Source: an uncultured Pelagibacteraceae bacterium (GTDB lineage: Bacteria; Pseudomonadota; Alphaproteobacteria; Pelagibacterales; Pelagibacteraceae). From it: DNA of 64,000 nt. A program made the translations under genes and the position numbers. The notes under the pieces are model-generated. The model worked only from the letters and a program-made list of their open reading frames with translations, had not been told where the DNA came from and ran no database searches. The DNA lies in NCBI GenBank assembly GCA_902529645.1, contig CABZXO010000001.1:62001-126000 (forward strand), read 5' to 3'. Shown here in pieces: positions 35,708 through 44,596 of this stretch; position 1 is the stretch's first letter; each line of letters opens with the position of its first letter.

Positions 35708-36942
35708 TAAATGTCTTCTAAAGGGTGATGGGACATTAATTCAAGTCCATTTTCACCTACAAGATACTGTTGCTCAAGTTTTACACCTTCTTTACCACCA
35801 ACTTTACCGATATAACTCTCAAGTGTAATTGTCATGTTCTTCTCAAAAGTTCCACCTTCTTCTCCACCATCAGTTGGATATCTTATTTGAGGCCACTCAT
35901 CACACAACCCAATTCCATGAACCATACATGAATACCTATTTCCATAATACTCATCAGGCAAAACCCAAGATTTTTTTATAAATTCTTTAAAACTCATTCC
36001 TGGTTTTATTAATCTAAAATTATGATCAATTTGATTTCTAGCCATTGAATATAGTTTTTTTTGCTCATCATGAAATTTATGTCCAACTACAAAGGCTCTT
36101 GATATGTCAGCACAGTATCCATAGGGACCAACCATATCTGTATCAAAAGCAACAATTTCTCCTTGTTGCATAACTTTATTACTACTCTCTTGCATCCATG
36201 GGTTTGTTCTTTCACCAGATGATAAAATCCTACACTCAATCCATTCACCACCATTTTCAATATTTGTTTTATGTAAAATTGACCACAATTCATCCTCAGT
36301 CATACCTGCCTTAAGATCTGATCTCATTTTTGATACACCTTTTTCTGCAACTTCTATTGCTGCTTTCATACAAGTCAATTCATCAGGCGATTTTATTACT
36401 CTTGCTTGTTCTAAAATCAATTTTGCATCTACAACTTCAATTCCTTCTTTATTTAAAGCTGTAACCGCAGGACCATTTAAAACATCGATTGCAATTTTTT
36501 TAGTTTTAAAATAATTTTTTGATAAATCTTTAACTTCATTTATCCATTTTAATAATTGATTGTCTGCTTGATCTCCATTGCTAAAATAATCCCATGTAAT
36601 TGCTGGTCTTATTTCATCAATTAGATTTAAATGCTTCGATAGTATTTCACAATTAAAATACTCATAAAGAATAGTTGGTCCATTGACCGGTACAAAACAA
36701 TATCTTGTTAAATTATGCATATTATAGACACTCATGTTCACAGTATCTAAAGCATAACGAACATTCACTGGATCAAATAGAATACAAGCTTCTAAATTAT
36801 TTTTTACTAATTCTTTTCTAACCCTGTCTAAACGATATGATCTTAATTTATCAAAATCAATCTCGTCTTCTCTTAATCTTTTTTTAGTAATAAAATTTTG
36901 TCTTGGTTTTATCTCGGGAGCTATTTTTCTACTAAATCTCAT
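35707..36942 (-). CDS. M24 family metalloprotein resembling DMSP lyase DddP
   Basis: 411 aa pita-bread-fold protein. The metal ligands are all present: D267, D269, D279, H342, E375 and E390. Around them the segments GGEWIECRILSSGERTNPW, FDTDMVGPYGYCADISR and MVHGIGLCDEWP closely resemble what I recall of Roseobacter DddP, a DMSP lyase that arose within the M24 peptidase family, as does FDPVNVRYALDTVNM near residue 57. If so, it splits DMSP into DMS and acrylate in the cytoplasm. A creatinase-like or Xaa-Pro peptidase role is the alternative; comparison to DddP was by memory, not by alignment. It overlaps the neighbouring methyltransferase gene by 4 nt. Confidence 0.72.
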   Translation of the reverse strand: MRFSRKIAPEIKPRQNFITKKRLREDEIDFDKLRSYRLDRVRKELVKNNLEACILFDPVNVRYALDTVNMSVYNMHNLTRYCFVPVNGPTILYEYFNCEILSKHLNLIDEIRPAITWDYFSNGDQADNQLLKWINEVKDLSKNYFKTKKIAIDVLNGPAVTALNKEGIEVVDAKLILEQARVIKSPDELTCMKAAIEVAEKGVSKMRSDLKAGMTEDELWSILHKTNIENGGEWIECRILSSGERTNPWMQESSNKVMQQGEIVAFDTDMVGPYGYCADISRAFVVGHKFHDEQKKLYSMARNQIDHNFRLIKPGMSFKEFIKKSWVLPDEYYGNRYSCMVHGIGLCDEWPQIRYPTDGGEEGGTFEKNMTITLESYIGKVGGKEGVKLEQQYLVGENGLELMSHHPLEDI

Positions 36943-37565
36943 AATACCCTATATAATCCTAACCATGCGTTGACATCTTTGCTTGCAATATAGTCGGATT
37001 TAAAAAATTCTACTTCTTCCCACTTCTTGCTATCTTTTAGTATATCAATTTTTTTATCAAAACCATACTCTTCATGAATTCCTTCATTAATCGTGAAGCA
37101 AATTAAACCACCTAGTTTTGTTATTCTTATAAATTCATCTAATGCATTTGGTTTTACATGCCCAAAAGTAAATGTTCCTACACACATAACTCCACCATAA
37201 AAGTTGTCCTCAACCTCTATTGGTTTATTTAAATCAACCTTTACTAATTTTTGATAAAGGTCTTTTGGTACAGTATCTAATAAAGTTTGAGATAAATCGG
37301 CTCCATGAAAATTTTCGAACCCATATTTTTTTAATTCAACTCCAACTAGACCTGTTCCACAGCCTGCATCAAAGATTAGTGTGTCTTTATTATCTTCGTG
37401 CTTCTTGAAAGTTGCTACGGTTTCCTTTGGGCCTGTATAGTTCCAATCAACCATATCTTTATTATACTTATCTTTTTCTCCCCACTCATCGTAGTACCTC
37501 ATAACTTCATCAGTAGTTTTAAGTTTATAAATTGGAATTTTGTTTCCTACATCTTTTTGTGCCAT
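36939..37565 (-). CDS. Class I SAM-dependent methyltransferase
   Basis: 208 aa. Motif I is IFDAGCGTGLVGVELKKYG near residues 63-81, followed by FHGADLSQTLLD and a post-I acidic residue; motif III is near GGLICFTINEG. The fold is that of small-molecule methyltransferases (Methyltransf_11/25). It overlaps the DddP-like gene by 4 nt and the DMGDH-like copy 2 by one nt. Methylating something within a demethylation operon is curious; it may recycle or modify an amine or thiol. Substrate unknown. Confidence 0.85.
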   Translation of the reverse strand: MAQKDVGNKIPIYKLKTTDEVMRYYDEWGEKDKYNKDMVDWNYTGPKETVATFKKHEDNKDTLIFDAGCGTGLVGVELKKYGFENFHGADLSQTLLDTVPKDLYQKLVKVDLNKPIEVEDNFYGGVMCVGTFTFGHVKPNALDEFIRITKLGGLICFTINEGIHEEYGFDKKIDILKDSKKWEEVEFFKSDYIASKDVNAWLGLYRVL

Positions 37566-39970
37566 TAGCTTCTCATTTTTTGACCACTTGGATCATAAAG
37601 TGGTTCTTTAATAATTGAGCAATTAAATAAATCTCCATTTATCTCTACTTGAATTTTATTTTCAGAATTAATGTTTTTTTGATCAACAAAAGTAAACGCC
37701 ACACTTTTATTTACAAAATGAGCAAAACCACCTGAAGTAACGTAACCTATACTTTGATCTCCATTCATAACAGCTTCATTATTTGTTACATCAATATCAT
37801 TTGTTTCAACAATTAATGGTATGAGTTTATTTGAAGAATTTTCCTTTTGTGCACTTTCTTTACCAATAAACTCTTTATCCCAATTAATAAAAGCATCTAA
37901 ACCTGTCTCTTTTGCTGTAAAATCTGGTCTATAATCTAATGTCCAAGCCCCCCAATTTTTCTCTAACCTCATTGACATTAATGCTCTTCCGCCAAAGGGT
38001 TTGATATTAAATTCTTTTCCAGCTTCCATTAATTCTTCGTAAAGTTTTAATTGATAGTGAGGTGCTACATAAATTTCATATCCGAGTTCGCCAGTAAATG
38101 AAATTCTATTTATTATTGCTGGAACTCCTCCAACAAACATCCATCTAGAATCTCTAAATTTAAATTTTTCATTTGAAACATCATCTCTTACTATTTTTTC
38201 TAAAACCTTTCTTGAATTAGGTCCTGCAATTGATAATCCATGGAATTCATCAGATCTATTTTTATAATTTAAATTAAATTTATCTAAGTGACTTTCAAAC
38301 CAACGTCTATGCATTTCTTGAGCAGCGCCAGAGCCAAATACCATAAATTCATTTTCATCTAAACATGTCACAGTTAGATCACCACATAATTTTCCTCTGT
38401 ATGATAACATTGGTGATAAAGATATTCTTCCAGGTTTTGGGAGTCTTCCAGCCATTATATGATCTAAAAATTTTCTAGCATCTGGTCCTTTGAACTCATG
38501 CTTTGAAAAGTTAGCAACCTCGATTAAACCAACATTTTCTCTTACATTAATAACTTCTTTTGAAACATAGTCGTGTGATCTCGATCTTTTAATAGTAGGC
38601 TCTTCGTGTGCATCTTCTTTATTGTTTGCAAACCACAAAACATTTTCCAATCCAAAACTATCTCCCATAACAGCACCTTGATTTACAAAACGATCATACA
38701 ACGCAGTAGTTTTTTGTTTTCTTCCCTTTGGTAAAGTTTCGTTTGGAAAAGTCATAATAAATCTTCGCTCATAATTTTCTGAGGATTTTATTGTTCCATA
38801 TTGAGGTGATGCGTAATCTCCAAATCTTGCAACATCCATTGCCCAAACATCTATTGATGGTTCTCCGTCAATAATCCATTCTGCTATACACTTTCCAACA
38901 CCACCCCCTTGGCAAAATCCAGCCATAACACCAACAGCAACCCAATAATTTTTCATTCCTGGTACTGGACCAATAAGAGGGCTTCCATCTGGACCAAAAG
39001 TAAAAGGTCCATTAACTATATTTTTTATTCCTGCCCGCTCTAATGCTGGCATTCTCTCAAACCCAATTGCCAATCTATCTTCAATGTTATCTAACTTTGG
39101 CTCAAGTAACTCATGACCAAAATTCATTGGTGTGCCTTCAACTTTCCAAGGAGTTGATTTTGGCTCATAAGTTCCAAGCAACATTCCTTTTCCTTCTTGT
39201 CTAAAGTAAATATTTCCCTCAAAATCTGTTCCAATTGGTAATCTTTGGTCACCCATTGCTTCAATTTCTGGAATAGGTTCAGTGATTAAATAATGATGCT
39301 CCATTGGTTGAACAGGAAGATTAAGTCCAGCTAATTGTCCAACTTCTCTTGCCCACAGACCACCTGCATTTATTACTATTTCAGCATTTATATTTCCTTT
39401 TTCGGTAAAGACATCCCAAGTTCCATCTTCTTTTTGTTTAGTATCTTTTACGACAGTGTGAGTGTAATATTTTCCACCATGAACTTTTGCAGCTTTTGCA
39501 AAAGCGTAAGTAACTCCTGAAGGATCAACTTCACCATCGATAGGATCCCATAAGGCTAACAAATATCTAGATGGATCAATTAGAGGATTTTTCTTTTTAA
39601 CTTCCTCTAGAGAAATAAATTCTTGGTCAAGTCCCATGTATCTTGCTTTTGATCTTTCTCTCTTTAGATAATCAGCCCACACTTCATTTGAAGCTAAATA
39701 AAAACCTCCACTAGGTTTAAAGCCTACAGAATGACCTGACTCTTTTTCAATCTCTTTATATAATCCTATTGTGTAAGCCATCATCCGAGAAATATTTGGA
39801 TCAGATGAAATCACGTGAACATTTCCCGCTGCGTGCCAAGACGATCCTGAGGTAAGTTCGTTTCTCTCAAGTAAAATGCAATCCTTTAATCCAAATTTAG
39901 ATAAATGGTAAAGAATAGAACAACCCACCACACCACCACCTATGATTACAACTTTAGCATTTTTCTCCAT
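37565..39970 (-). CDS. Dimethylglycine/sarcosine dehydrogenase-like flavoprotein (copy 2)
   Basis: 801 aa with the same architecture as the copy at 28102-30534: FAD domain (VVIIGGGVVGCSILYHL), covalent-FAD His in TSGSSWHAAGN, then a C-terminal folate-binding GcvT-like region ending near residue 795. The two copies are clearly divergent along their length, so they probably act on different N-methylated substrates, for example dimethylglycine and sarcosine. Electrons likely go to the ETF encoded at the end of the same run. One-nt overlap with the methyltransferase downstream. Confidence 0.9.
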   Translation of the reverse strand: MEKNAKVVIIGGGVVGCSILYHLSKFGLKDCILLERNELTSGSSWHAAGNVHVISSDPNISRMMAYTIGLYKEIEKESGHSVGFKPSGGFYLASNEVWADYLKRERSKARYMGLDQEFISLEEVKKKNPLIDPSRYLLALWDPIDGEVDPSGVTYAFAKAAKVHGGKYYTHTVVKDTKQKEDGTWDVFTEKGNINAEIVINAGGLWAREVGQLAGLNLPVQPMEHHYLITEPIPEIEAMGDQRLPIGTDFEGNIYFRQEGKGMLLGTYEPKSTPWKVEGTPMNFGHELLEPKLDNIEDRLAIGFERMPALERAGIKNIVNGPFTFGPDGSPLIGPVPGMKNYWVAVGVMAGFCQGGGVGKCIAEWIIDGEPSIDVWAMDVARFGDYASPQYGTIKSSENYERRFIMTFPNETLPKGRKQKTTALYDRFVNQGAVMGDSFGLENVLWFANNKEDAHEEPTIKRSRSHDYVSKEVINVRENVGLIEVANFSKHEFKGPDARKFLDHIMAGRLPKPGRISLSPMLSYRGKLCGDLTVTCLDENEFMVFGSGAAQEMHRRWFESHLDKFNLNYKNRSDEFHGLSIAGPNSRKVLEKIVRDDVSNEKFKFRDSRWMFVGGVPAIINRISFTGELGYEIYVAPHYQLKLYEELMEAGKEFNIKPFGGRALMSMRLEKNWGAWTLDYRPDFTAKETGLDAFINWDKEFIGKESAQKENSSNKLIPLIVETNDIDVTNNEAVMNGDQSIGYVTSGGFAHFVNKSVAFTFVDQKNINSENKIQVEINGDLFNCSIIKEPLYDPSGQKMRS

Positions 39971-39978
39971 AAAATTAT

Positions 39979-41061
39979 TTATAACCTTTCTTTTTCAAAA
40001 TTTAAAATATTGTCTTCAAAATAAATATTTTTTAATTTGGATAATCTCTTTTGAAGAATATTTATATTTTTTTTACTAAATGAAACTTTTTTTTGCTCTA
40101 TTTCAGAAACTTGTCCCACATAGTTAATTGCATTCCAGACAGAAAAAATATTATTTAGTGAGAATTCCTTCAAATTGATAGATAAATTATTGAAGGTATA
40201 TTTTAGTTTTTCTATTTTTATTTTAAATTTATCTTTTTCTATATTTTTTTTTATTTGAGATATTAATTTTTTAGGTTCTGAATTTTTATAAAAACCATTC
40301 CTTGGATAGTAATATTTGAGAAATGATCCTGTAAAATCCTTTCCTGATGAGTATATAAGGAACATTTTTCCCTTAAAATTTAACAAAGATAAAAGAGGTT
40401 TAATAACATTTTTTACAGTCTGAGTTAAAGGAGAACGAAGCTTAAAACATTGAGATGCAATAATAAAATCATATTTTTTTGGAATTTCACTTATATTTCT
40501 AGGTATAAAGTCTTTTAATTTTTTTTTTTGATCTTTTCTGTAAATAGTCAAAAAAATTTTTGACTTGGGTTTAATTGAACCATTTTTTTTATTAAAAGAT
40601 AATTTCCAATTTTTTCTAATATAAGGACTTAAACTCATTAAGATCTTAGTAAAATCAATACCTTTTTTTCCAACTAATTCTAATTTTTCAAATTTTATAT
40701 TGTCAGATGTAGAATTATTTATATCTTTATAGCTACAATTGGTAATATTAAAAATTAAAGTTTTATGTTCAGCAAATCTATCCCCTAAAAAACTTAGAAG
40801 CACATTAATATCATCGATACTTATTTCTTTACCTACAACAAATATAGGTTTATTTGGCAAATATTTATGCAGACCTGACAAAAAAGTAGATATAATTGTT
40901 CCCTCTCCAGTACCCGCGTCTAAAACGTTAAAAATTGGTGACCGAGTACTGATTTTTTCTATTTTTTTAAATAAATAAAAAGCAATTTTTGATTTTTCAT
41001 TAGTTGAGTTTACAAATGATAAATATTTGTCTCTAGAGTCAAAAAAAGTTTTTCTCTTCAT
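39979..41061 (-). CDS. Putative SAM-dependent methyltransferase-like protein, function unknown
   Basis: 360 aa, very Lys/Ile/Asn-rich. Residues near 46-57 (FNVLDAGTGEGTI) look like methyltransferase motif I, and KYDFIIASQCFKLRSPL near residue 200 could be motif II/post-II. The rest is not recognised, and a resemblance to EgtD-type or other N-methyltransferases is only faint. It lies between bhmT and DMGDH-like copy 2 with 8-nt spacers, so it is almost certainly expressed with them. It may have diverged too far to keep activity. Confidence 0.6.
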   Translation of the reverse strand: MKRKTFFDSRDKYLSFVNSTNEKSKIAFYLFKKIEKISTRSPIFNVLDAGTGEGTIISTFLSGLHKYLPNKPIFVVGKEISIDDINVLLSFLGDRFAEHKTLIFNITNCSYKDINNSTSDNIKFEKLELVGKKGIDFTKILMSLSPYIRKNWKLSFNKKNGSIKPKSKIFLTIYRKDQKKKLKDFIPRNISEIPKKYDFIIASQCFKLRSPLTQTVKNVIKPLLSLLNFKGKMFLIYSSGKDFTGSFLKYYYPRNGFYKNSEPKKLISQIKKNIEKDKFKIKIEKLKYTFNNLSINLKEFSLNNIFSVWNAINYVGQVSEIEQKKVSFSKKNINILQKRLSKLKNIYFEDNILNFEKERL

Positions 41062-41069
41062 ATTTATTA

Positions 41070-42110
41070 TTAGTATTTGATCTCCTTATTTACTTTTTTA
41101 AGAGATTTATCTGTACCATGATGGAAATGTTTGCTCATGTCTGGCATATATTTCATTGAAATTGGTTTTTTACCAATTGCAACTGACATTTCTCTTACGT
41201 GATGTGCTTCTGCTCCACAACATATACCAATAAAATTTATTTTATTTTTTACACAATCTTTTGCGAACTCTGCCATTTCAAATCTGTTACAAAACAAATT
41301 ATCTAAAGCTACTGGGAATGCATTTCCACCTGGAATACAGTCGCAACCATGATCAGTGATATTTAAGAAACCGGGTTCTTCCTCTGTTGTTCTATAAGGT
41401 ACTGGAAGTCCAGCAACATGACATGAAACTTTTTCTCTAACCTTTTTTAATAATTTCATTGTCATTTCAGGTCCTCTGTAACAATTTAAACCAACTACAT
41501 CTGCACCTAAATCTTCCATCATTTTGCACGCATCTTCAGTAGTATGACCTTCTCTAGTTTTATCCCCTCTAGGAATTGCAAAATTACAAACTGCAATAAG
41601 TCCTGCATCCTTAATTGCTTTTAATGCTATTTTCATTTCTTCTGTCCAATTTATTGTTTCTGCTATTACAAAATCAACACCAGCTTCTTTTGCCCAAGCT
41701 ACTTGTTCTTCATACATTTGTTGACATTGTTTGTGAGTATTAGGATCCCCTGGATCAAATACATTTGTATTAGCAACGTCTCCGCAAACCATAAGATCTA
41801 AATCTTTAAACTCAGCAGCAGCATCTTTTGCAATTTTAAGAGCACCTTTTTGCATTGGTTCTAACAAATGTTCTTTACCAATTATTCTGAGCTTTTCTCT
41901 ATGACCGTAATAAGTAAATGCTTGAACAACATCAGATCCCGCTCTAATAAATTCTCTATGTAACTGAGTTACTACTTCCGGATGTTCTAAAACTACTTCT
42001 GGAACAAATGGGCCTGCTGATAAATATCCTCTTCTTTCCATTGCAAAAAGATATCCTTCAGCACACATTATTGGGCCTTCATTTAATCTAGTAATAAGAT
42101 CTTTTTTCAT
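41070..42110 (-). CDS. bhmT: Betaine-homocysteine S-methyltransferase
   Basis: 346 aa, with the zinc cysteines in place: C210 (GLNCYRGP) and C297/C298 (GICCGA). The N-terminal GPIMCAEGYLFAMERRGY and FTYYGHREKL segments are of the BHMT branch rather than MmuM/MetH. It transfers a methyl group from glycine betaine (or DMSP in some homologues) to homocysteine, giving methionine and dimethylglycine. The product is the substrate expected for the DMGDH-like enzymes downstream. It is 11 nt from the Rieske oxygenase gene. Confidence 0.92.
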   Translation of the reverse strand: MKKDLITRLNEGPIMCAEGYLFAMERRGYLSAGPFVPEVVLEHPEVVTQLHREFIRAGSDVVQAFTYYGHREKLRIIGKEHLLEPMQKGALKIAKDAAAEFKDLDLMVCGDVANTNVFDPGDPNTHKQCQQMYEEQVAWAKEAGVDFVIAETINWTEEMKIALKAIKDAGLIAVCNFAIPRGDKTREGHTTEDACKMMEDLGADVVGLNCYRGPEMTMKLLKKVREKVSCHVAGLPVPYRTTEEEPGFLNITDHGCDCIPGGNAFPVALDNLFCNRFEMAEFAKDCVKNKINFIGICCGAEAHHVREMSVAIGKKPISMKYMPDMSKHFHHGTDKSLKKVNKEIKY

Positions 42111-42121
42111 AATTTATCCTT

Positions 42122-43300
42122 TCATTTCATTATATTGTTTGCAACCCATTTATGGAAATGATGGGTGGGATTATCCATCACAGGTGAAAAGTTTCCCCCA
42201 TTATAAGATGGTGATTTTCTCCCATCTTGCATTCCCTCAATTATATTTAAATCTTCACTTTGAACTCCTTTCCAAAGTTCAAAGTTTTGTTTTCTAAGTG
42301 ATTTAAATTTTTTCGAATTTGCCGCTTCGTTACCAACATAAAAAATTTCCATATGTTCTTTTGTATACTCATTATTTACTGGTTCTAACCAGTAGGCGTA
42401 AAAATGGTCTTTATGAATCCCAAGCATTACGTTTGGGAAAAGAGCAACATATTCAGCAATATGCTCTTGATCTTTTGGCCAGTTTGGGAATGTTGGAAAT
42501 TTTAAGTTACTTTTAAACATTGGATTATAAACCATTGTGCCTTGTCCAGCAAAACGATTAGGTAATCCTTGAATATGATAATGATCATCAATTTTTGAGT
42601 AAGAGTTTAATCCAGGATGAACCCAGGGTAGATGATAACTTTCACAATAATTTTCTATTGCAAATTTCCAATTGCATTTAGCATTTAAATTAAAATAACC
42701 ATAATCTTTTGAATAAACGATTAAATCTCTATCTTTAATTGGCCAGAATTTTTTCCATCTATCACTTAAAGGTTTAATATATTTTTCAAAATCAATTTCA
42801 TTATTATTTAAATTAACAAAAATTAAATCTAACCAAACATGAGATCTAACCTCCTTAAGCCCACTTTTTGATTTACCAAATTTATTACAATTATGTTTAT
42901 TCATTCCACCAATATGAGGTGTGGCTATTAACTTGCCACTCATATCGTAGGACCAAGAGTGATAAGGACATCTTATTACATTCTTAATTTTACATTTTTC
43001 TTTAAGAATTTTGTATCCTCTATGACTACATACATTATGAAAAACTTTTATTTTATTATTTTTATCTCTCAATATAATTAATGGAATTCCTAGCAGATCA
43101 AATGGTTTAGCATCTCCAATATTTGGTATAGAACTGCCAACACCAATTACTACCCATTTATTTTCAAAAATTTTTTTTCTCTCAATAGATAAATAATCTA
43201 AATCAGTATAGCACTCATTTGGTAAACCATGAGCTTTATAAATATTTTTATTTACTACTTTTAATTTTTTTAAATCGAGTATTTGAGATAACTTTTTCAT
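42122..43300 (-). CDS. Rieske-type oxygenase, glycine betaine monooxygenase (GbcA)-like
   Basis: 392 aa. Rieske cluster ligands are C91/H93 (CSHRG) and C111/H114 (CPYHSW); the mononuclear iron motif is ENYCESYHLPWVHPGL (H223, H228) with the third ligand Asp near SEDLNIIEG. Length and motifs fit the alpha-only oxygenases that demethylate quaternary amines (GbcA, CntA, stachydrine demethylase). It likely converts glycine betaine or a relative to dimethylglycine plus formaldehyde. No ferredoxin reductase partner (GbcB-like) is in the window. It is the first gene of the 18-gene minus-strand run; a strong AAGGAGG ribosome site lies about 14 nt before its ATG. Confidence 0.85.
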   Translation of the reverse strand: MKKLSQILDLKKLKVVNKNIYKAHGLPNECYTDLDYLSIERKKIFENKWVVIGVGSSIPNIGDAKPFDLLGIPLIILRDKNNKIKVFHNVCSHRGYKILKEKCKIKNVIRCPYHSWSYDMSGKLIATPHIGGMNKHNCNKFGKSKSGLKEVRSHVWLDLIFVNLNNNEIDFEKYIKPLSDRWKKFWPIKDRDLIVYSKDYGYFNLNAKCNWKFAIENYCESYHLPWVHPGLNSYSKIDDHYHIQGLPNRFAGQGTMVYNPMFKSNLKFPTFPNWPKDQEHIAEYVALFPNVMLGIHKDHFYAYWLEPVNNEYTKEHMEIFYVGNEAANSKKFKSLRKQNFELWKGVQSEDLNIIEGMQDGRKSPSYNGGNFSPVMDNPTHHFHKWVANNIMK

Positions 43301-43572
43301 TTCAACTTTTATTAAACCTCCTTGTTTTAGTTGGAATTAATTAAAGCTAAATTTTACGATTCTCTTATAATGATTTGTTGAAATACAGTTTTACAATTTA
43401 AAATATAAACAAATTCTTTGAAAAAAAAATTTGCAGAAAATTTCATTCTCAAACTTTATCTCTTAATAAATGGCATTTAAAGACAATTTGACTTCAACTA
43501 ACGGTTGAAAGATATTTGCAATCTTTTCATTGATATGTTGTAGTGTTGAATCAAAAATTAACTAACGGAGAT
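43301..43572. promoter_or_regulatory. Divergent control region between the Rieske/bhmT run and the OpuA-type genes
   Basis: Non-coding, 272 nt. On the minus strand a TATAAG-type -10 candidate lies near 43365, then a leader of about 60 nt with CAACTAAAACAAGGAGG immediately before the Rieske start. On the plus strand two adjacent hairpins, TTCAAC/GTTGAA (43493-43509) and AAAGAT/ATCTTT (43508-43526), lie in the leader of the binding-protein gene. SAM-binding riboswitches (SAM-V) are known ahead of bhmT in Pelagibacter, so a riboswitch here is possible, but I could not match a consensus. Confidence 0.45.
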
Positions 43573-44586
43573 ATGATGAAAAAATTAAAAACAATTCTAT
43601 TTTCCGCGCTTTTAGCATTCGGCATGACTTCTTTTGCAAATGCTTGTGGAAAATTAGTTATAGCCGAACAAAACTGGGCATCTGCCGAGTTAATGGCAAA
43701 CGTTGATAAAATCATTCTAGAGGAAGGATATGGATGTGACGTAGAATTAGTACCTGGTGCTACTATGCCTACATTTACTTCAATGAATGATAAAGGAACA
43801 CCTGACATGAACCCTGAGCAATGGGCGAATGCGGTTTATACTCCTTTAAAAAAAGCGGTAAGTGAAAAAAGATTAATTATTGCAAATAAAGCTCCAATTA
43901 CAGGTCTTGGAGAAGGTTGGTGGTTAAATCCAGCAGCTTTAGAAAAACATCCAGAACTTAAAGGAATGACAGCTGTTCAAATTTTAGAACGTCCAGATTT
44001 GTTTCCAGATAAAGAGGACCCATCAAAAGGTGCTTTCATGGGATGTCCAGCAGGTTGGGGATGTCAATTAGCTAATGCAAATTTGTACAGAGCATTTGAA
44101 ATGGAAAAAAAAGGTTGGAAGCTTATTGATCCAGGTTCAGCTGCAGGTTTAGATGGTTCAATTGCTAAAGCGTCAGATTCTGGTGAGCCGTGGTTTGGAT
44201 ATTATTGGAACCCTACATCAATGGTTGGAAAATATAATTTACAGCCTGTTGATTTTGGTGTTCCTTTCGCAGGTAGAGATAATTGGGACAATTGTATCAC
44301 TCTTGCAGAACAAGATTGTGCAAATCCTAAACCAACAGCTTGGACAAAATCTGAGGTGAACTCAATCGTAAGTGCTAACTTTGCTAAAACTGGTGGAAAA
44401 GATGTTTTAAAATATGTTGAAAGTAGAACTTTTCCAGGCACAGTAATGAATGGAATGTTAGTTTATATGGCTGACAATCAAGCAAAAGGTTCTGATGCTG
44501 CAGTTGAGTTTTTAATTAAGCATGAAGATGTTTGGACTAAGTGGGTATCTTCTGATGCTGCAAAAAAAATCAAAAAAAGTTTATAA
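43573..44586 (+). CDS. OpuAC-type osmolyte ABC transporter periplasmic binding protein
   Basis: 337 aa from the ATG at 43573 (43576 is equally possible; a GGAG site precedes both). An earlier in-frame GTG at 43543 would add ten residues ahead of the signal peptide and is unlikely. The signal peptide ends at FANA, and the mature protein starts at a cysteine. VIAEQNWASAELMANV, GWWLNP and PWFGYYWNPT include aromatic residues of the kind that form the cation-pi box of glycine betaine/choline binding proteins. It probably binds a quaternary ammonium or sulfonium osmolyte such as glycine betaine, DMSP or TMAO. Confidence 0.88.
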   Translation: MMKKLKTILFSALLAFGMTSFANACGKLVIAEQNWASAELMANVDKIILEEGYGCDVELVPGATMPTFTSMNDKGTPDMNPEQWANAVYTPLKKAVSEKRLIIANKAPITGLGEGWWLNPAALEKHPELKGMTAVQILERPDLFPDKEDPSKGAFMGCPAGWGCQLANANLYRAFEMEKKGWKLIDPGSAAGLDGSIAKASDSGEPWFGYYWNPTSMVGKYNLQPVDFGVPFAGRDNWDNCITLAEQDCANPKPTAWTKSEVNSIVSANFAKTGGKDVLKYVESRTFPGTVMNGMLVYMADNQAKGSDAAVEFLIKHEDVWTKWVSSDAAKKIKKSL

Positions 44587-44596
44587 TTAACTTTAA

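Noticed and set aside
43493-43526. A named riboswitch in the leader of the OpuAC-type gene
   Set aside because: Two short adjacent hairpins are present, but I could not match them to the glycine, SAM-II or SAM-V consensus, so no riboswitch is annotated there.
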